From the NCBI GenBank assembly GCA_964483805.1, contig CAZADH010000259.1, positions 1 through 9,066 on the forward strand: a stretch of 9,066 nt of DNA, given 5' to 3'. The translations under genes and the position numbers were made by a program. The notes beneath the pieces are model-generated. The model was not told the origin of the DNA and searched no databases. It worked only from the letters and a program-made list of their open reading frames with translations. Positions 1-6,330 of the stretch are shown one piece after another. Numbering within the stretch: the stretch's first letter is position 1; each line of letters starts with the position of its first letter. This DNA is from CAZADH01 sp964483805 (lineage in GTDB: Bacteria > Muiribacteriota > Ozemobacteria > Ozemobacterales > Ozemobacteraceae).

Positions 1-247
1 CGGGAAGAATCACCGGGCGCGCGGGGGTGGCGGTCGCGATGTCCGCATGGCGAACGGCGAAGCCGTCCATGGCGGAGTTGGCCGCTTCGGGCATATTGCG
101 GTCGGCCACGACCGGTTCGGCAAGGGTTCGGCCCAACGCCGCTGCGAGCGTCACCTGCTCGATCGGGCGATCGACGCCGGTGGGAACCTGCCGCAAAATT
201 GCGGCCAAGGCTGCATCGAAGGAGAGTAGGTTTGGATTTGCGGTCAT
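1..247 (-). CDS. moeA: Molybdopterin molybdenumtransferase MoeA, N-terminal fragment (runs off the left edge)
   Basis: MoeA inserts molybdate into adenylylated molybdopterin in the last step of molybdenum cofactor synthesis, in the cytoplasm. Read on the minus strand from the ATG at 247-245, the frame stays open for 82 codons to base 1. It begins MTANPNLLSFDAALAAIL and continues with LAAALGRTLAEPVVADRNMP and then ANSAMDGFAVRHADI. The LLSFDEAL-like opening, the ALGR.LAE.VVA stretch and especially the NSAMDG(F/Y)AVR motif are the hallmark N-terminus of the MoeA family. About one fifth of the usual 400-residue protein is visible; the catalytic MPT-binding domain lies outside. The gene is divergent from the outer-membrane protein gene at 488 and unrelated in direction to the plus-strand gene. 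A sigma70-like promoter sits about 40-65 bases upstream. No strong Shine-Dalgarno is seen; AGCAGG lies about 8-13 bases before the ATG. Confidence 0.9.
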   Translation of the reverse strand, partial: MTANPNLLSFDAALAAILRQVPTGVDRPIEQVTLAAALGRTLAEPVVADRNMPEAANSAMDGFAVRHADIATATPARPVILP

Positions 248-283
248 AACGGGCCTGCTGCGTGTTGGTTGCGCGTGCACGCC

Positions 284-312
284 ATCCTATCATGCGCGGC
301 GTTCGGTCGCAA
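284..312 (-). promoter_or_regulatory. Candidate sigma70 promoter for moeA
   Basis: On the minus strand a -35-like TTGCGA (312-307) and a -10-like TAGGAT (289-284) are separated by exactly 17 bases. Each hexamer matches the consensus at four of six positions, and TGA directly precedes the -10, giving a weak extended -10 character. A transcript would start near 277 and give a leader of about 30 bases before the moeA ATG at 247. This is a pattern match by eye in GC-rich DNA, so it is only a candidate. Confidence 0.4.
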
Positions 313-463
313 CGGTGACGCCCGTGTCTGCCCTGTGGAAAACCCTGAGACAGGCGATGTCCCGAATCCGACTCGGGCGTGGTCGCCGAAAATGGTTGCG
401 CCTGCGCATCGTTGCGGGTTAGGTTGCTCGTGTCGACGGAGCGCAGACCGATAATCGCCCACT

Positions 464-473
464 CGGTCGACCG
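464..473. promoter_or_regulatory. Palindrome CGGTCGACCG just upstream of a ribosome binding site, possible operator
   Basis: A perfect 10-base palindrome lies three bases before the AAGGAG of the gene starting at 488. Its position between any plausible promoter and the ribosome binding site would suit a repressor site or a small translational hairpin. Short palindromes of this kind are common by chance in GC-rich DNA, and no family of regulator is recognised, so this is weak. Confidence 0.2.
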
Positions 474-487
474 AAAAAGGAGCAAAT

Positions 488-1279
488 ATGCGCGCAGCGA
501 ACCGCCCGTGGTCTTGGATCTTCCCTGTTCTGGCAGCCCTGTTGGTGGCCAGCACCGGCTTTGCTTTTCCGACCATCCTCAATTATGTGCCGATCGTCGA
601 TACCGTGGCGAAGAAGACCCTCTTCATCCAGGTTGGCGATTTCAATTTCCATTTCAAGAACGCTCCGCCGGCACCCTTCATTAATCACTCACTCGTCTAC
701 AGTTTGACCTACGGTTTTGGCAAGGCTGAGGTCGGTGTCGACCTGATCGGCGACCACCACTTCGCCAACACCGACAGCGGTCTCTATGCCGGTCCGACCG
801 CGTTCAACGCCAAGTATCGCTTGATGACCGAAGGCACAGGGCGTGACCGGTTCTCAGTCGCCCTGGGGATCATGAACCTGGGTGTGACGCGGTACGACAA
901 CCAATGGAACGACTGGTACGTGCCGTCACCGTATTTCGTGTTCGCCAAGAAGGTCGGCAATTTTCGTCTGCACCTCGGTTATCAATGGAACCTGAACGGC
1001 TACCAGAACCTCGATACCGACAAGGCGCGCAATGACGGATTGATGGGTGGTGCAGACGTTGTATTGATCAAGAGCAAGACCAACCCGGTGACCTTGTTGC
1101 TCGACTGCTACGGTGGGCGGGCGGGTTGTTTTGGGGTCGGTCTCACCCAACCCTTCGGAAAAGGGTGGAGCTGGGCCTTTTCCTACTACATCCCGCTGCG
1201 GGACCATCTCCAGGTGTCGGGTGGCGAACTCCCGCGCCAACACTACATCGGCATCGGTTACAATCTCGTCAGCAAGTAA
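488..1279 (+). CDS. Putative outer-membrane beta-barrel protein, secreted, function unknown
   Basis: The product is 263 residues. A clear Sec signal peptide occupies residues 1 to about 26: basic start MRAANR, hydrophobic core around WIFPVLAALLVAS, and a likely cleavage after GFA. The mature part of about 236 residues is rich in Tyr, Phe, Trp, Gly and Asn and shows repeated alternating strands such as HSLVYSLTYGF, FRLHLGYQWNLNGY, GWSWAFSYYIPL and a final strand HYIGIGYNLVSK. This is the look of a small outer-membrane barrel. Two cysteines lie close together (DCYGGRAGCFG). The ATG at 488 is preceded by AAGGAG at 477-482 with a 5-base spacer, which fixes the start. The gene is monocistronic: a terminator follows 14 bases after the stop. 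It is convergent with the large minus-strand operon, so a functional link is not implied. I do not recognise a named family; a porin-like or adhesin-like role cannot be decided. Confidence 0.75.
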   Translation: MRAANRPWSWIFPVLAALLVASTGFAFPTILNYVPIVDTVAKKTLFIQVGDFNFHFKNAPPAPFINHSLVYSLTYGFGKAEVGVDLIGDHHFANTDSGLYAGPTAFNAKYRLMTEGTGRDRFSVALGIMNLGVTRYDNQWNDWYVPSPYFVFAKKVGNFRLHLGYQWNLNGYQNLDTDKARNDGLMGGADVVLIKSKTNPVTLLLDCYGGRAGCFGVGLTQPFGKGWSWAFSYYIPLRDHLQVSGGELPRQHYIGIGYNLVSK

Positions 1280-1293
1280 CGCGAATCTCGAAT

Positions 1294-1340
1294 CCGCCCC
1301 GAACCGGCAGGCAACCGGATTCGCGGGCGGTTTTTCTTTT
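1294..1340 (+). terminator. Rho-independent terminator of the outer-membrane protein gene
   Basis: A long GC-rich hairpin is followed by TTTTTCTTTT (1331-1340). The left arm CCGCCC-CGAA-CCGG (1294-1307) pairs with CCGG (1315-1318), TTCG (1320-1323) and GGGCGG (1325-1330), with single-base bulges at 1319 and 1324 and a 7-base loop. It lies 14 bases after the stop codon at 1279. On the minus strand the hairpin is not followed by a U tract, so it does not obviously terminate the converging operon. Confidence 0.85.
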
Positions 1341-1346
1341 CTGGCA

Positions 1347-2511
1347 TCACTCGACGCGATGACGGCTCAGGGCAAAAATGAAGTAGCTGATCGAGGCCGA
1401 GACGATGACGTAGGCCAGCCCCTCCGGGCCGGCGACGTCCATGGCCACGCCGATCAGGAATACCCCGATGAAGCCGCCGGCCGCATCCATGAGTACGTAG
1501 GTGATGTTGGCCGAAACCTGATCCTCGAGGCGGAACCGTTCGCCGACGATGGTAAGACATACCGCGTAAATACCGCCCATCAAACCGCCCCACAGATACA
1601 GCATCAACAGAGCCACGCGCAGATCGTAGACGGCCATCGGCACGTAGGCGGCACAGAGCAGCGACAGGAAGACACACACGAGCACGACCTTGCGCCGATC
1701 GATGTGGTCCGACAGTGAGCTGACCGACCAACCGAGCGTGACGCTGCCGAGCATGAACATCGGCAGCAGCCAAGAGGCTTGCGTGGTCGACAGGCCGCTG
1801 CCCACGCCAAAGAGCGTGAGAAAGGCCGGCAGTCCGAACCAGGTGAAGCCGCCGACAAACGCCGCGGCCATGACCGTCTGGCAGTGGCGCAAGATAAACC
1901 CGATCCGTGGCCGGTCGAGCGCCGACAGATCGGGGATGAGACGAAGGGCGATTAGCACGGGGATCCAGGTCAACAGGCACAGCACCGCGTTCGCATGGAA
2001 GGCGGCCCCATGTTCGATCTGAAGATGGGTGACGGCCACCGGGCCGATGGCCACTCCTGCCGACAGCGCCGCACTGTATGCGCCCACGACGCGGCCCTTG
2101 GCTTTGCCCACGGGAATTGTGTTGAGCCAGGTCTGGAGCGCCACAAGGAATATGTTGGTCGCCAGTCCATAAAGATAGATCCCTGCCATCCACCCATACC
2201 AGGTCTGATTGGCGCTGAGGCACAACAACAGATAGGCGCGCACCGGTGGCAGAATGCCCAGCACCGTGCGCAGACCGATGCGCGCGATCAGGGGCGACAT
2301 CGAGCGGCTTACCGAGACGNNNNNNNNNNACGATCGCGAACACTTCGATCGAGAGAACCAGACCGATGAGGGTTTTGCTGAAACCCAGCGAGGCGAGCGT
2401 CAGCGGAAAGATGACTGAGTTGATGCCCAACGAGATCTGCACGACGATCGTGTCGATCAGGATGATGGCGACGGCAAGGGCCACCCGCCAGCCCTGGAAC
2501 GTTGGGGTCAC
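1347..2511 (-). CDS. Major facilitator superfamily transporter, YcaD-like (interrupted by a 10-N gap)
   Basis: This is an inner-membrane secondary transporter with about 12 helices; the substrate is unknown. Key stretches are GFSKTLIGLVLSIEVFAI (helix 2 region), LIARIGLRTVL (loop 2-3), TWLNTIPVGKAKGRVVGAYS (helix 4-5), SDHIDRRKVVLV (loop 8-9) and a final MDVAGPEGLAYVI. The WLN...GR..G.YS pattern resembles the YcaD-like MFS subgroup. I place the start at GTG 2511-2509, because it overlaps the upstream stop as GTGA and opens directly onto TPTFQGWRVALAVAIILI. The frame breaks at the N run 2320-2329; deleting the Ns, or any gap length divisible by three, rejoins the frame (60 residues plus two bases before, 973 bases after) and gives about 384 residues, near the family norm. 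It is the last gene of the operon. By context it could export the product, or import the precursor, of the decarboxylase; this is inference. Confidence 0.8.
2320..2329. other. Assembly gap of ten N inside the MFS gene
   Basis: Ten N interrupt the end of transmembrane helix 2 of the transporter. As written, the run shifts the reading frame. Removing it joins VFAI to VVSVSRSMSPLIARIGLR in frame, so the real gap length is zero or a multiple of three. Ten is a typical scaffolder placeholder rather than a measured length. Confidence 0.95.
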
Positions 2512-4076
2512 GCGAGAGGTGCCTGTTCGAGAGCCTTGGGTAAGGCCAAGCGGATTCCGGTCGTCGACCAGCTCGCACCGTTGGTGCTCCCTGTCTTGGC
2601 CTGCAACCGGGCCAGCCACCGCCGCACGACGCCCAGTGCCAACGCATGCAGGTCAGCCGGAGCAAGAGTCGTTGCGGTCTCGTCAGCCAGCAAATTCGAC
2701 CCGACACGGGAGAGAACATCGACGAGAACTGGCAGTTCGAGCGGCGGTATTGCCGGTCCGGAGAAAGCAATACAAACGATGACACTGTTGATCTCTTCGT
2801 CTTGTTGGGTGAGGGCGACCCGGACAGGTTGCGTTCCGTCAGCCGACAGGTGACGCACCAGGATCTCGACGATCAGACCCAGTTCAATCGGATCGAAATG
2901 CAGGTGGTCGGGCAACTGCGGATCGGTCTCGACCGTGATCGGTTTCTCGGGGCCCATCGCTGTCTTGTTGAGCTGTTCGGCCAGCTCGGCCAGCCAGTGG
3001 CGCAGTTCGCATTTGCGGGCGTGTTGCTGCACGGAGTGGGTGCACAGCGCGACATACGTGCCGGCCACAGCAGCAGCGTAGGCGCGATGGTCGGGCACGG
3101 CGTTGCTCAGCGACAACCGTCGCCGGACGATGCGATCGAGGCCGGAGGCAACCGGAGAGTAGTCTTTGTCGGTCGCGTGGGTGGGCGGACTCGGGATCGA
3201 CGGCTCTGGTGACTGCGGGTCGGCGAGCTGTTGGCTCCAGAGCGCCAGGAGTACCGCCTCACGCCGGTCTGCCTCGGCGGCAAAATCGGTGGCCCACTTG
3301 ACGTCAGCAACCATGGCCCGCCGCCGCTCGTGCACCTGGAGCAGTTGCCGGCGCATGAACCAGATCGAGACGCCAAACAGGATGGCGAAGAGCACTGAGA
3401 CAATCGCCAGGCGCTTGATGGCGCTGCGCAGGGGCAACAGCCGCGCGTCGAGTCCACTCAGTTCCAGATCGAGGCCGACGGTGCCGACAAACCGGCGTTG
3501 GCTGTCGAAGAACGGAGCGTAGGCGCTGATGAACGTTCCCCAACTGTCGGTGTACGGATTGTCGTCGACGGTGGCGGTCTTCTCGGTCAGCGCTTGCACG
3601 AGGCTGGGAGAAGGGTCGGGATACAGTTGCATGATGTCCGGGGGCGCGTCTGGGCGGCCGTCTTGATCGAGGTCTCCCTGGGGGCTGTCATCGACAATGA
3701 AATAGACCTTCTTGTCGACGATGACATTGGTGTAGGCGTAACGCACATGGGCGGCGGCTTCCCGCAGGCCTTCCAGTCGGCGGGCCATCATCTTGAACTC
3801 GGGACTGCTGCGCTGTGACGGCAAGGTGAAGGTCCGATGAAGATCGCCGTCGATCGACAGGGCCACCGCCGATGCCAACCGGACCAACCCTTCGCGGATC
3901 TCTGCCAAAACAGCCTCTCGCGCGCGGGCATAGGTGAACCAGGTGCTGATGCCCACAGCGAGGAGCATGGCGATAGCCGCCACCATCCCTTCGAACCGGG
4001 GCCGGACGGTGGCCGGGGCAAGGTCGGCGTGATGCGCCAGTGCGGACTCGAAGTGGGCAGGATCGCGCGTTGGCAT
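2508..4076 (-). CDS. Membrane-anchored periplasmic sensor protein with degenerate histidine-kinase ATPase domain
   Basis: The product is 522 residues. Transmembrane helix 1 spans about 31-50 and helix 2 about 223-240, enclosing a Cache-like periplasmic sensor with YAYTNVIVDKKVYFIVDD (114-130), an acidic DLDQDGRPD (135-143) and a closing YAPFFDSQRRFVGTVGLDLE (186-205). A basic linker (LLQVHERRR) leads to a cytoplasmic part resembling a kinase core: TVETDPQLPDHLHFDPIELG (381-400) matches the stretch just before and into the N box, and LALGVVRRWLARL (479-491) matches the G2-side helix. The catalytic residues are missing: His409 sits where the Mg-binding Asn should be, and FSGPAI (438-443) replaces DxGxGI. 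No H-box is recognised. It is therefore probably a pseudokinase or binding module. The ATG at 4076 is the first start after an in-frame TGA at 4082-4080. The stop overlaps the MFS GTG start by four bases. Met31 at 3986 is an alternative start. Confidence 0.7.
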   Translation of the reverse strand: MPTRDPAHFESALAHHADLAPATVRPRFEGMVAAIAMLLAVGISTWFTYARAREAVLAEIREGLVRLASAVALSIDGDLHRTFTLPSQRSSPEFKMMARRLEGLREAAAHVRYAYTNVIVDKKVYFIVDDSPQGDLDQDGRPDAPPDIMQLYPDPSPSLVQALTEKTATVDDNPYTDSWGTFISAYAPFFDSQRRFVGTVGLDLELSGLDARLLPLRSAIKRLAIVSVLFAILFGVSIWFMRRQLLQVHERRRAMVADVKWATDFAAEADRREAVLLALWSQQLADPQSPEPSIPSPPTHATDKDYSPVASGLDRIVRRRLSLSNAVPDHRAYAAAVAGTYVALCTHSVQQHARKCELRHWLAELAEQLNKTAMGPEKPITVETDPQLPDHLHFDPIELGLIVEILVRHLSADGTQPVRVALTQQDEEINSVIVCIAFSGPAIPPLELPVLVDVLSRVGSNLLADETATTLAPADLHALALGVVRRWLARLQAKTGSTNGASWSTTGIRLALPKALEQAPLA

Positions 4077-5182
4077 CGGTCAACCCCGGCGCGCGTCGTG
4101 CTCGGCATGATGACGAGGTGGGCAATCTCCCCCGCCACCGCCAGATGCCAGCGCCGGGCCAGCTCGGCTGCCGGCCGGCGAATCACGATGGTGTTCGACC
4201 AGGGATTCGCCCACGCTTCCCAACCGATGGTGTGCAGTTTCTCGAGGCAATACTTTGTATTGTCAATACATTGTGCGGCCCACGCGGCAAAACCGGCGCG
4301 CCCGTGGCGTTGGATGGTCTGCCACAGGATCAACACCGACAAACCGTTGCGGGAACCGGCAATGGTGCCGTCGAAGGAGCCGATGTAGTCGATGCGCCGC
4401 CGCACGGGGTCGAGGTTGTCGCGGCGCGTCAAGAGAATGCCGCACGGAATCGCCGACCCGGGGAACTTGTGTCCCGAAATGGCGAGGCTGTGGATCGGCA
4501 GGGTGAAGTCGACCCTGGGGGCACCGTCGAGAAATGGCAGGTAGCCGCCGAACAGGGCCGCATCGCAATGCAGGTGATACTGCGACACGTTGCACCGGTG
4601 CAGGATCTCGACCATACGCCCGACGTCGTCAATGGCACCCTTCATGGTCGTACCGATGTTGGCGTTGATGACCACGGCCGGTGCCTGCAGCCGGCGCAGT
4701 GTCGCTTCGAACGCTGCGTAATCGATCTCGCCGTGCGGTTGGCTGGCGATTATCTCGCGCGGCATGCCCAGAAGACGACCGGCCTTGTCGATGCTGTAGT
4801 GCGAATCGGCCGAGAACAACAGCGGTGCGCCGGGATAACGCTCCCGGCCTGTGAAGAACCCGTGAATGTTGCTCTCGGTGCCACCGTTGGTGACGTAGCC
4901 CCAGCCCAGGTCGGCGGGCAGGCGGTAGACGTCGCGGAAAAAGGCGACGACCTCGCGTTCGAGTACACAGGTGTGCAGACCCAGGTTGCCGATTTCGGGA
5001 TCGCCAATGTTGTTGACCACCAGATCGAGAAACGGTGCGAGGTTGCGATGGTCGAGCAACTGGTTGTTCGGATAGCCCAGGTAGGTTTCGCTCTGTCGCT
5101 GCAACTGCTCGAGCAGTTCGCCAAGCCGCTGTTGCCAGGTCAGTGAAGACACCGACGGGTCGGTGCCGTGCTGATAGGTCAT
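3788..5182 (-). CDS. PLP-dependent histidine/serine decarboxylase-family enzyme (group II), with an abnormal C-terminal extension
   Basis: This fold-type I PLP enzyme removes the alpha-carboxylate of an amino acid to give a biogenic amine in the cytoplasm. The match to Morganella-type PLP-dependent histidine decarboxylase and plant serine decarboxylase is clear: WGYVTNGGTESNIHG (94-108), DSHYSIDKAG with His128 for PLP stacking, NANIGTTMKGAIDD (173-186), HLHCDAALFGG with Asp207 for the PLP nitrogen, ISGHKFPGSAIPCG with Schiff-base Lys239, AGSRNG (275-280), and RRWHLAVAGEIAHLVIMPST near the C-terminus. Histidine and serine decarboxylases cannot be told apart by eye; histamine or ethanolamine are the leading products. 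Family homology ends near residue 369 (about base 4074), close to the normal 370-390 length. The frame then runs on for 95 residues into the next gene, reading its sequence out of frame, which suggests an indel around 4080; a stop in the neighbouring frame lies at 4082-4080. The ATG overlaps the SBP stop (ATGA). Confidence 0.87.
   Translation of the reverse strand: MTYQHGTDPSVSSLTWQQRLGELLEQLQRQSETYLGYPNNQLLDHRNLAPFLDLVVNNIGDPEIGNLGLHTCVLEREVVAFFRDVYRLPADLGWGYVTNGGTESNIHGFFTGRERYPGAPLLFSADSHYSIDKAGRLLGMPREIIASQPHGEIDYAAFEATLRRLQAPAVVINANIGTTMKGAIDDVGRMVEILHRCNVSQYHLHCDAALFGGYLPFLDGAPRVDFTLPIHSLAISGHKFPGSAIPCGILLTRRDNLDPVRRRIDYIGSFDGTIAGSRNGLSVLILWQTIQRHGRAGFAAWAAQCIDNTKYCLEKLHTIGWEAWANPWSNTIVIRRPAAELARRWHLAVAGEIAHLVIMPSTTRAGVDRCQRAILPTSSPHWRITPTLPRPPSGPGSKGWWRLSPCSSLWASAPGSPMPARERLFWQRSAKGWSGWHRRWPCRSTAIFIGPSPCRHSAAVPSSR
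4256..4270. repeat. Perfect AT-rich inverted repeat TGTATTG-T-CAATACA inside the decarboxylase gene
   Basis: Seven-base arms flank a single central base, in an AT-rich patch within strongly GC-rich coding sequence. On the minus strand it encodes CIDNT (residues 305-309) using less GC-rich codons than the rest of the gene, and contains a TTGACA. No -10 element with suitable spacing follows. It could be a transcription factor site or chance. Confidence 0.4.
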
Positions 5183-6330
5183 GGTTGTGCCTCGGCACCT
5201 TCCAGACGCAGCGCCTCACGCAAAGCGCTGTTGTCGAGGAGCTTCTCGACCGACCAGTCACGCGTCAGCAGTTTGTTGTCGCGCAGAAAACCATGCAATT
5301 CATGAAGGTAACTGTGGACCCCGGTGCCGGGAGTGTTGCGGCGGGCCTGGGTGCGCGCGGGGTGAATGCGCACCGAACGGAACATGTCGAGCAGGTCGGG
5401 ATCGGCGAACGGGCCATCGTCTTTGAACGTGCGTTGGTTGAGAATACGACGAAACTCGGCCCAGTTCTTTTGGTCATGGAGCCACCGCACCGCCTGAATC
5501 CAGCCGCGGAAGATCTTGACCTGGTCGGCAAAGGGAATCGCCGCCACGCGGTCGGCCCGCCCCACGAAACCTTCGGGAATGATGCCGTCGAAATCAGCGC
5601 TGGTGGTGCTTTGCCTCCCCTCGCCATCGTGCTCGGCCCGCAATGCTTCGGGGTCACAATTGATGATGACGTTGAACCGCCCATCGATGAACGCGTCGGC
5701 GAGTTCCTGCATCGTCAGTTCCTGCGTGCGCACGTCACTGAGCGAGAGGTTCCAGTCTTTGAGAAACCGGTTCAGAAAAAACGTCACCGACGGTTTCGCC
5801 AGATACACCCCGATGGGGCGTGCCTTGAGACGGGCCAGGGTCAGATCGCGTTTGACGATGATCTTGTCGCCGCCGTGCGACCAGTCGGTCTCGCCCAACA
5901 CCTTGACGTCGACGCCGTCGAGAACCATGCCGACCATGCTGCCGATCATGTCCATGCACAGGTCGACATCCCCGCTGGCGATGCCGCGGTACAACGCCGG
6001 GTTGGTCGGGAACGAGACCACTTTGACGTCGACCCCGAGCTTCCGCCACAGGCCGAGGTCCTCAGCGACGTGCAGGGGCGAGTAGGCGATCCACGGCACC
6101 ATGCCGAAACGGTAGGTTCGCCCCCCGACGGCCGGCGTAGGCGCCGCCGGCGAGGTCGCCACCGCGGCTGCTGCCGTTGACGATGCGGTCATGGTGGCGC
6201 CACGTGATGCAATATCTTGTGCATATACGACGCCGAAGACCGCGTTTGCCACGAGCCATGCGGCCGCGATCAGAGCGGCGAAACGCCGTTGGTCGGTCAG
6301 GCAGTATGTGGATTCAGGCTTTCGGGTCAT
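5179..6330 (-). CDS. Orphan periplasmic substrate-binding protein, NitT/TauT (SsuA/ThiY/NMT1-like) family
   Basis: This is a 383-residue secreted binding protein. A signal peptide covers residues 1-37 (hydrophobic AALIAAAWLVANAVFGVV, likely cleavage after VYA), followed by an Ala/Thr/Pro linker to about 70. The binding domain begins YRFGMVPWIAYSPLHVAED (73-91), then LGLWRKLGVDVKVVSFPT and GIASGDVDLCMDMIGSM, the usual order of the NitT/TauT family: strand, helix, E-x-x-LG, then the ligand-gating GD.D segment. IGVYLAKPSVTFFLNRFL and NVIINCDPEALRAE fit lobe 2. Members bind nitrate, sulfonates, thiamine precursors and other small molecules; the ligand here is unknown. No ABC permease or ATPase gene is in the operon, so a signalling role, presenting ligand to the Cache receptors or the channel, is plausible (inference). 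The start overlaps the upstream gene by 17 bases and the stop overlaps the decarboxylase ATG by four (ATGA). No good Shine-Dalgarno is close; AAGGAG is about 20 bases upstream of the ATG. Confidence 0.85.
   Translation of the reverse strand: MTRKPESTYCLTDQRRFAALIAAAWLVANAVFGVVYAQDIASRGATMTASSTAAAAVATSPAAPTPAVGGRTYRFGMVPWIAYSPLHVAEDLGLWRKLGVDVKVVSFPTNPALYRGIASGDVDLCMDMIGSMVGMVLDGVDVKVLGETDWSHGGDKIIVKRDLTLARLKARPIGVYLAKPSVTFFLNRFLKDWNLSLSDVRTQELTMQELADAFIDGRFNVIINCDPEALRAEHDGEGRQSTTSADFDGIIPEGFVGRADRVAAIPFADQVKIFRGWIQAVRWLHDQKNWAEFRRILNQRTFKDDGPFADPDLLDMFRSVRIHPARTQARRNTPGTGVHSYLHELHGFLRDNKLLTRDWSVEKLLDNSALREALRLEGAEAQP

Larger units (their letters stand above)
248..487. other. Divergent intergenic region between moeA and the outer-membrane protein gene
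   Basis: These 240 bases separate two divergent genes and contain no convincing coding sequence; the short frames crossing it lack start signals and family features. It holds the moeA promoter candidate (284-312), a small hairpin with arms CCCGA (361-365) and TCGGG (373-377), a perfect palindrome CGGTCGACCG (464-473), and the Shine-Dalgarno AAGGAG (477-482) of the downstream gene. A possible plus-strand promoter (TTGCTC 424-429, GATAAT 450-455) has a 20-base spacer, which is too long for confidence. Confidence 0.6.

Noticed and set aside
424..455. Plus-strand promoter TTGCTC / GATAAT for the outer-membrane protein gene
   Set aside because: The spacer is 20 bases and the -35 match is weak, so it was not annotated as a promoter.
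1294..1330. Bidirectional terminator also serving the minus-strand operon
   Set aside because: On the minus strand the hairpin is followed by ATTCGAGATTC, with no U tract.
1258..2619. Minus-strand 453-codon frame reading through the first N run
   Set aside because: It is only in frame because ten Ns shift the phase. Before the Ns it carries the transporter N-terminus, after them it is out of frame and loses all transporter features. Its apparent start at 2619 lies inside the upstream sensor gene.
4040..5146. Long plus-strand open frame of 368 codons opposite the decarboxylase
   Set aside because: It is antisense to a gene with clear family motifs; its product has no recognisable domain and its existence follows from the codon bias of GC-rich DNA.
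5035..6180. Plus-strand open frame of 381 codons opposite the binding protein and the decarboxylase start
   Set aside because: It spans two real minus-strand genes in shadow frame and shows Arg/Val/Ala/His-rich sequence without signal or domain features.
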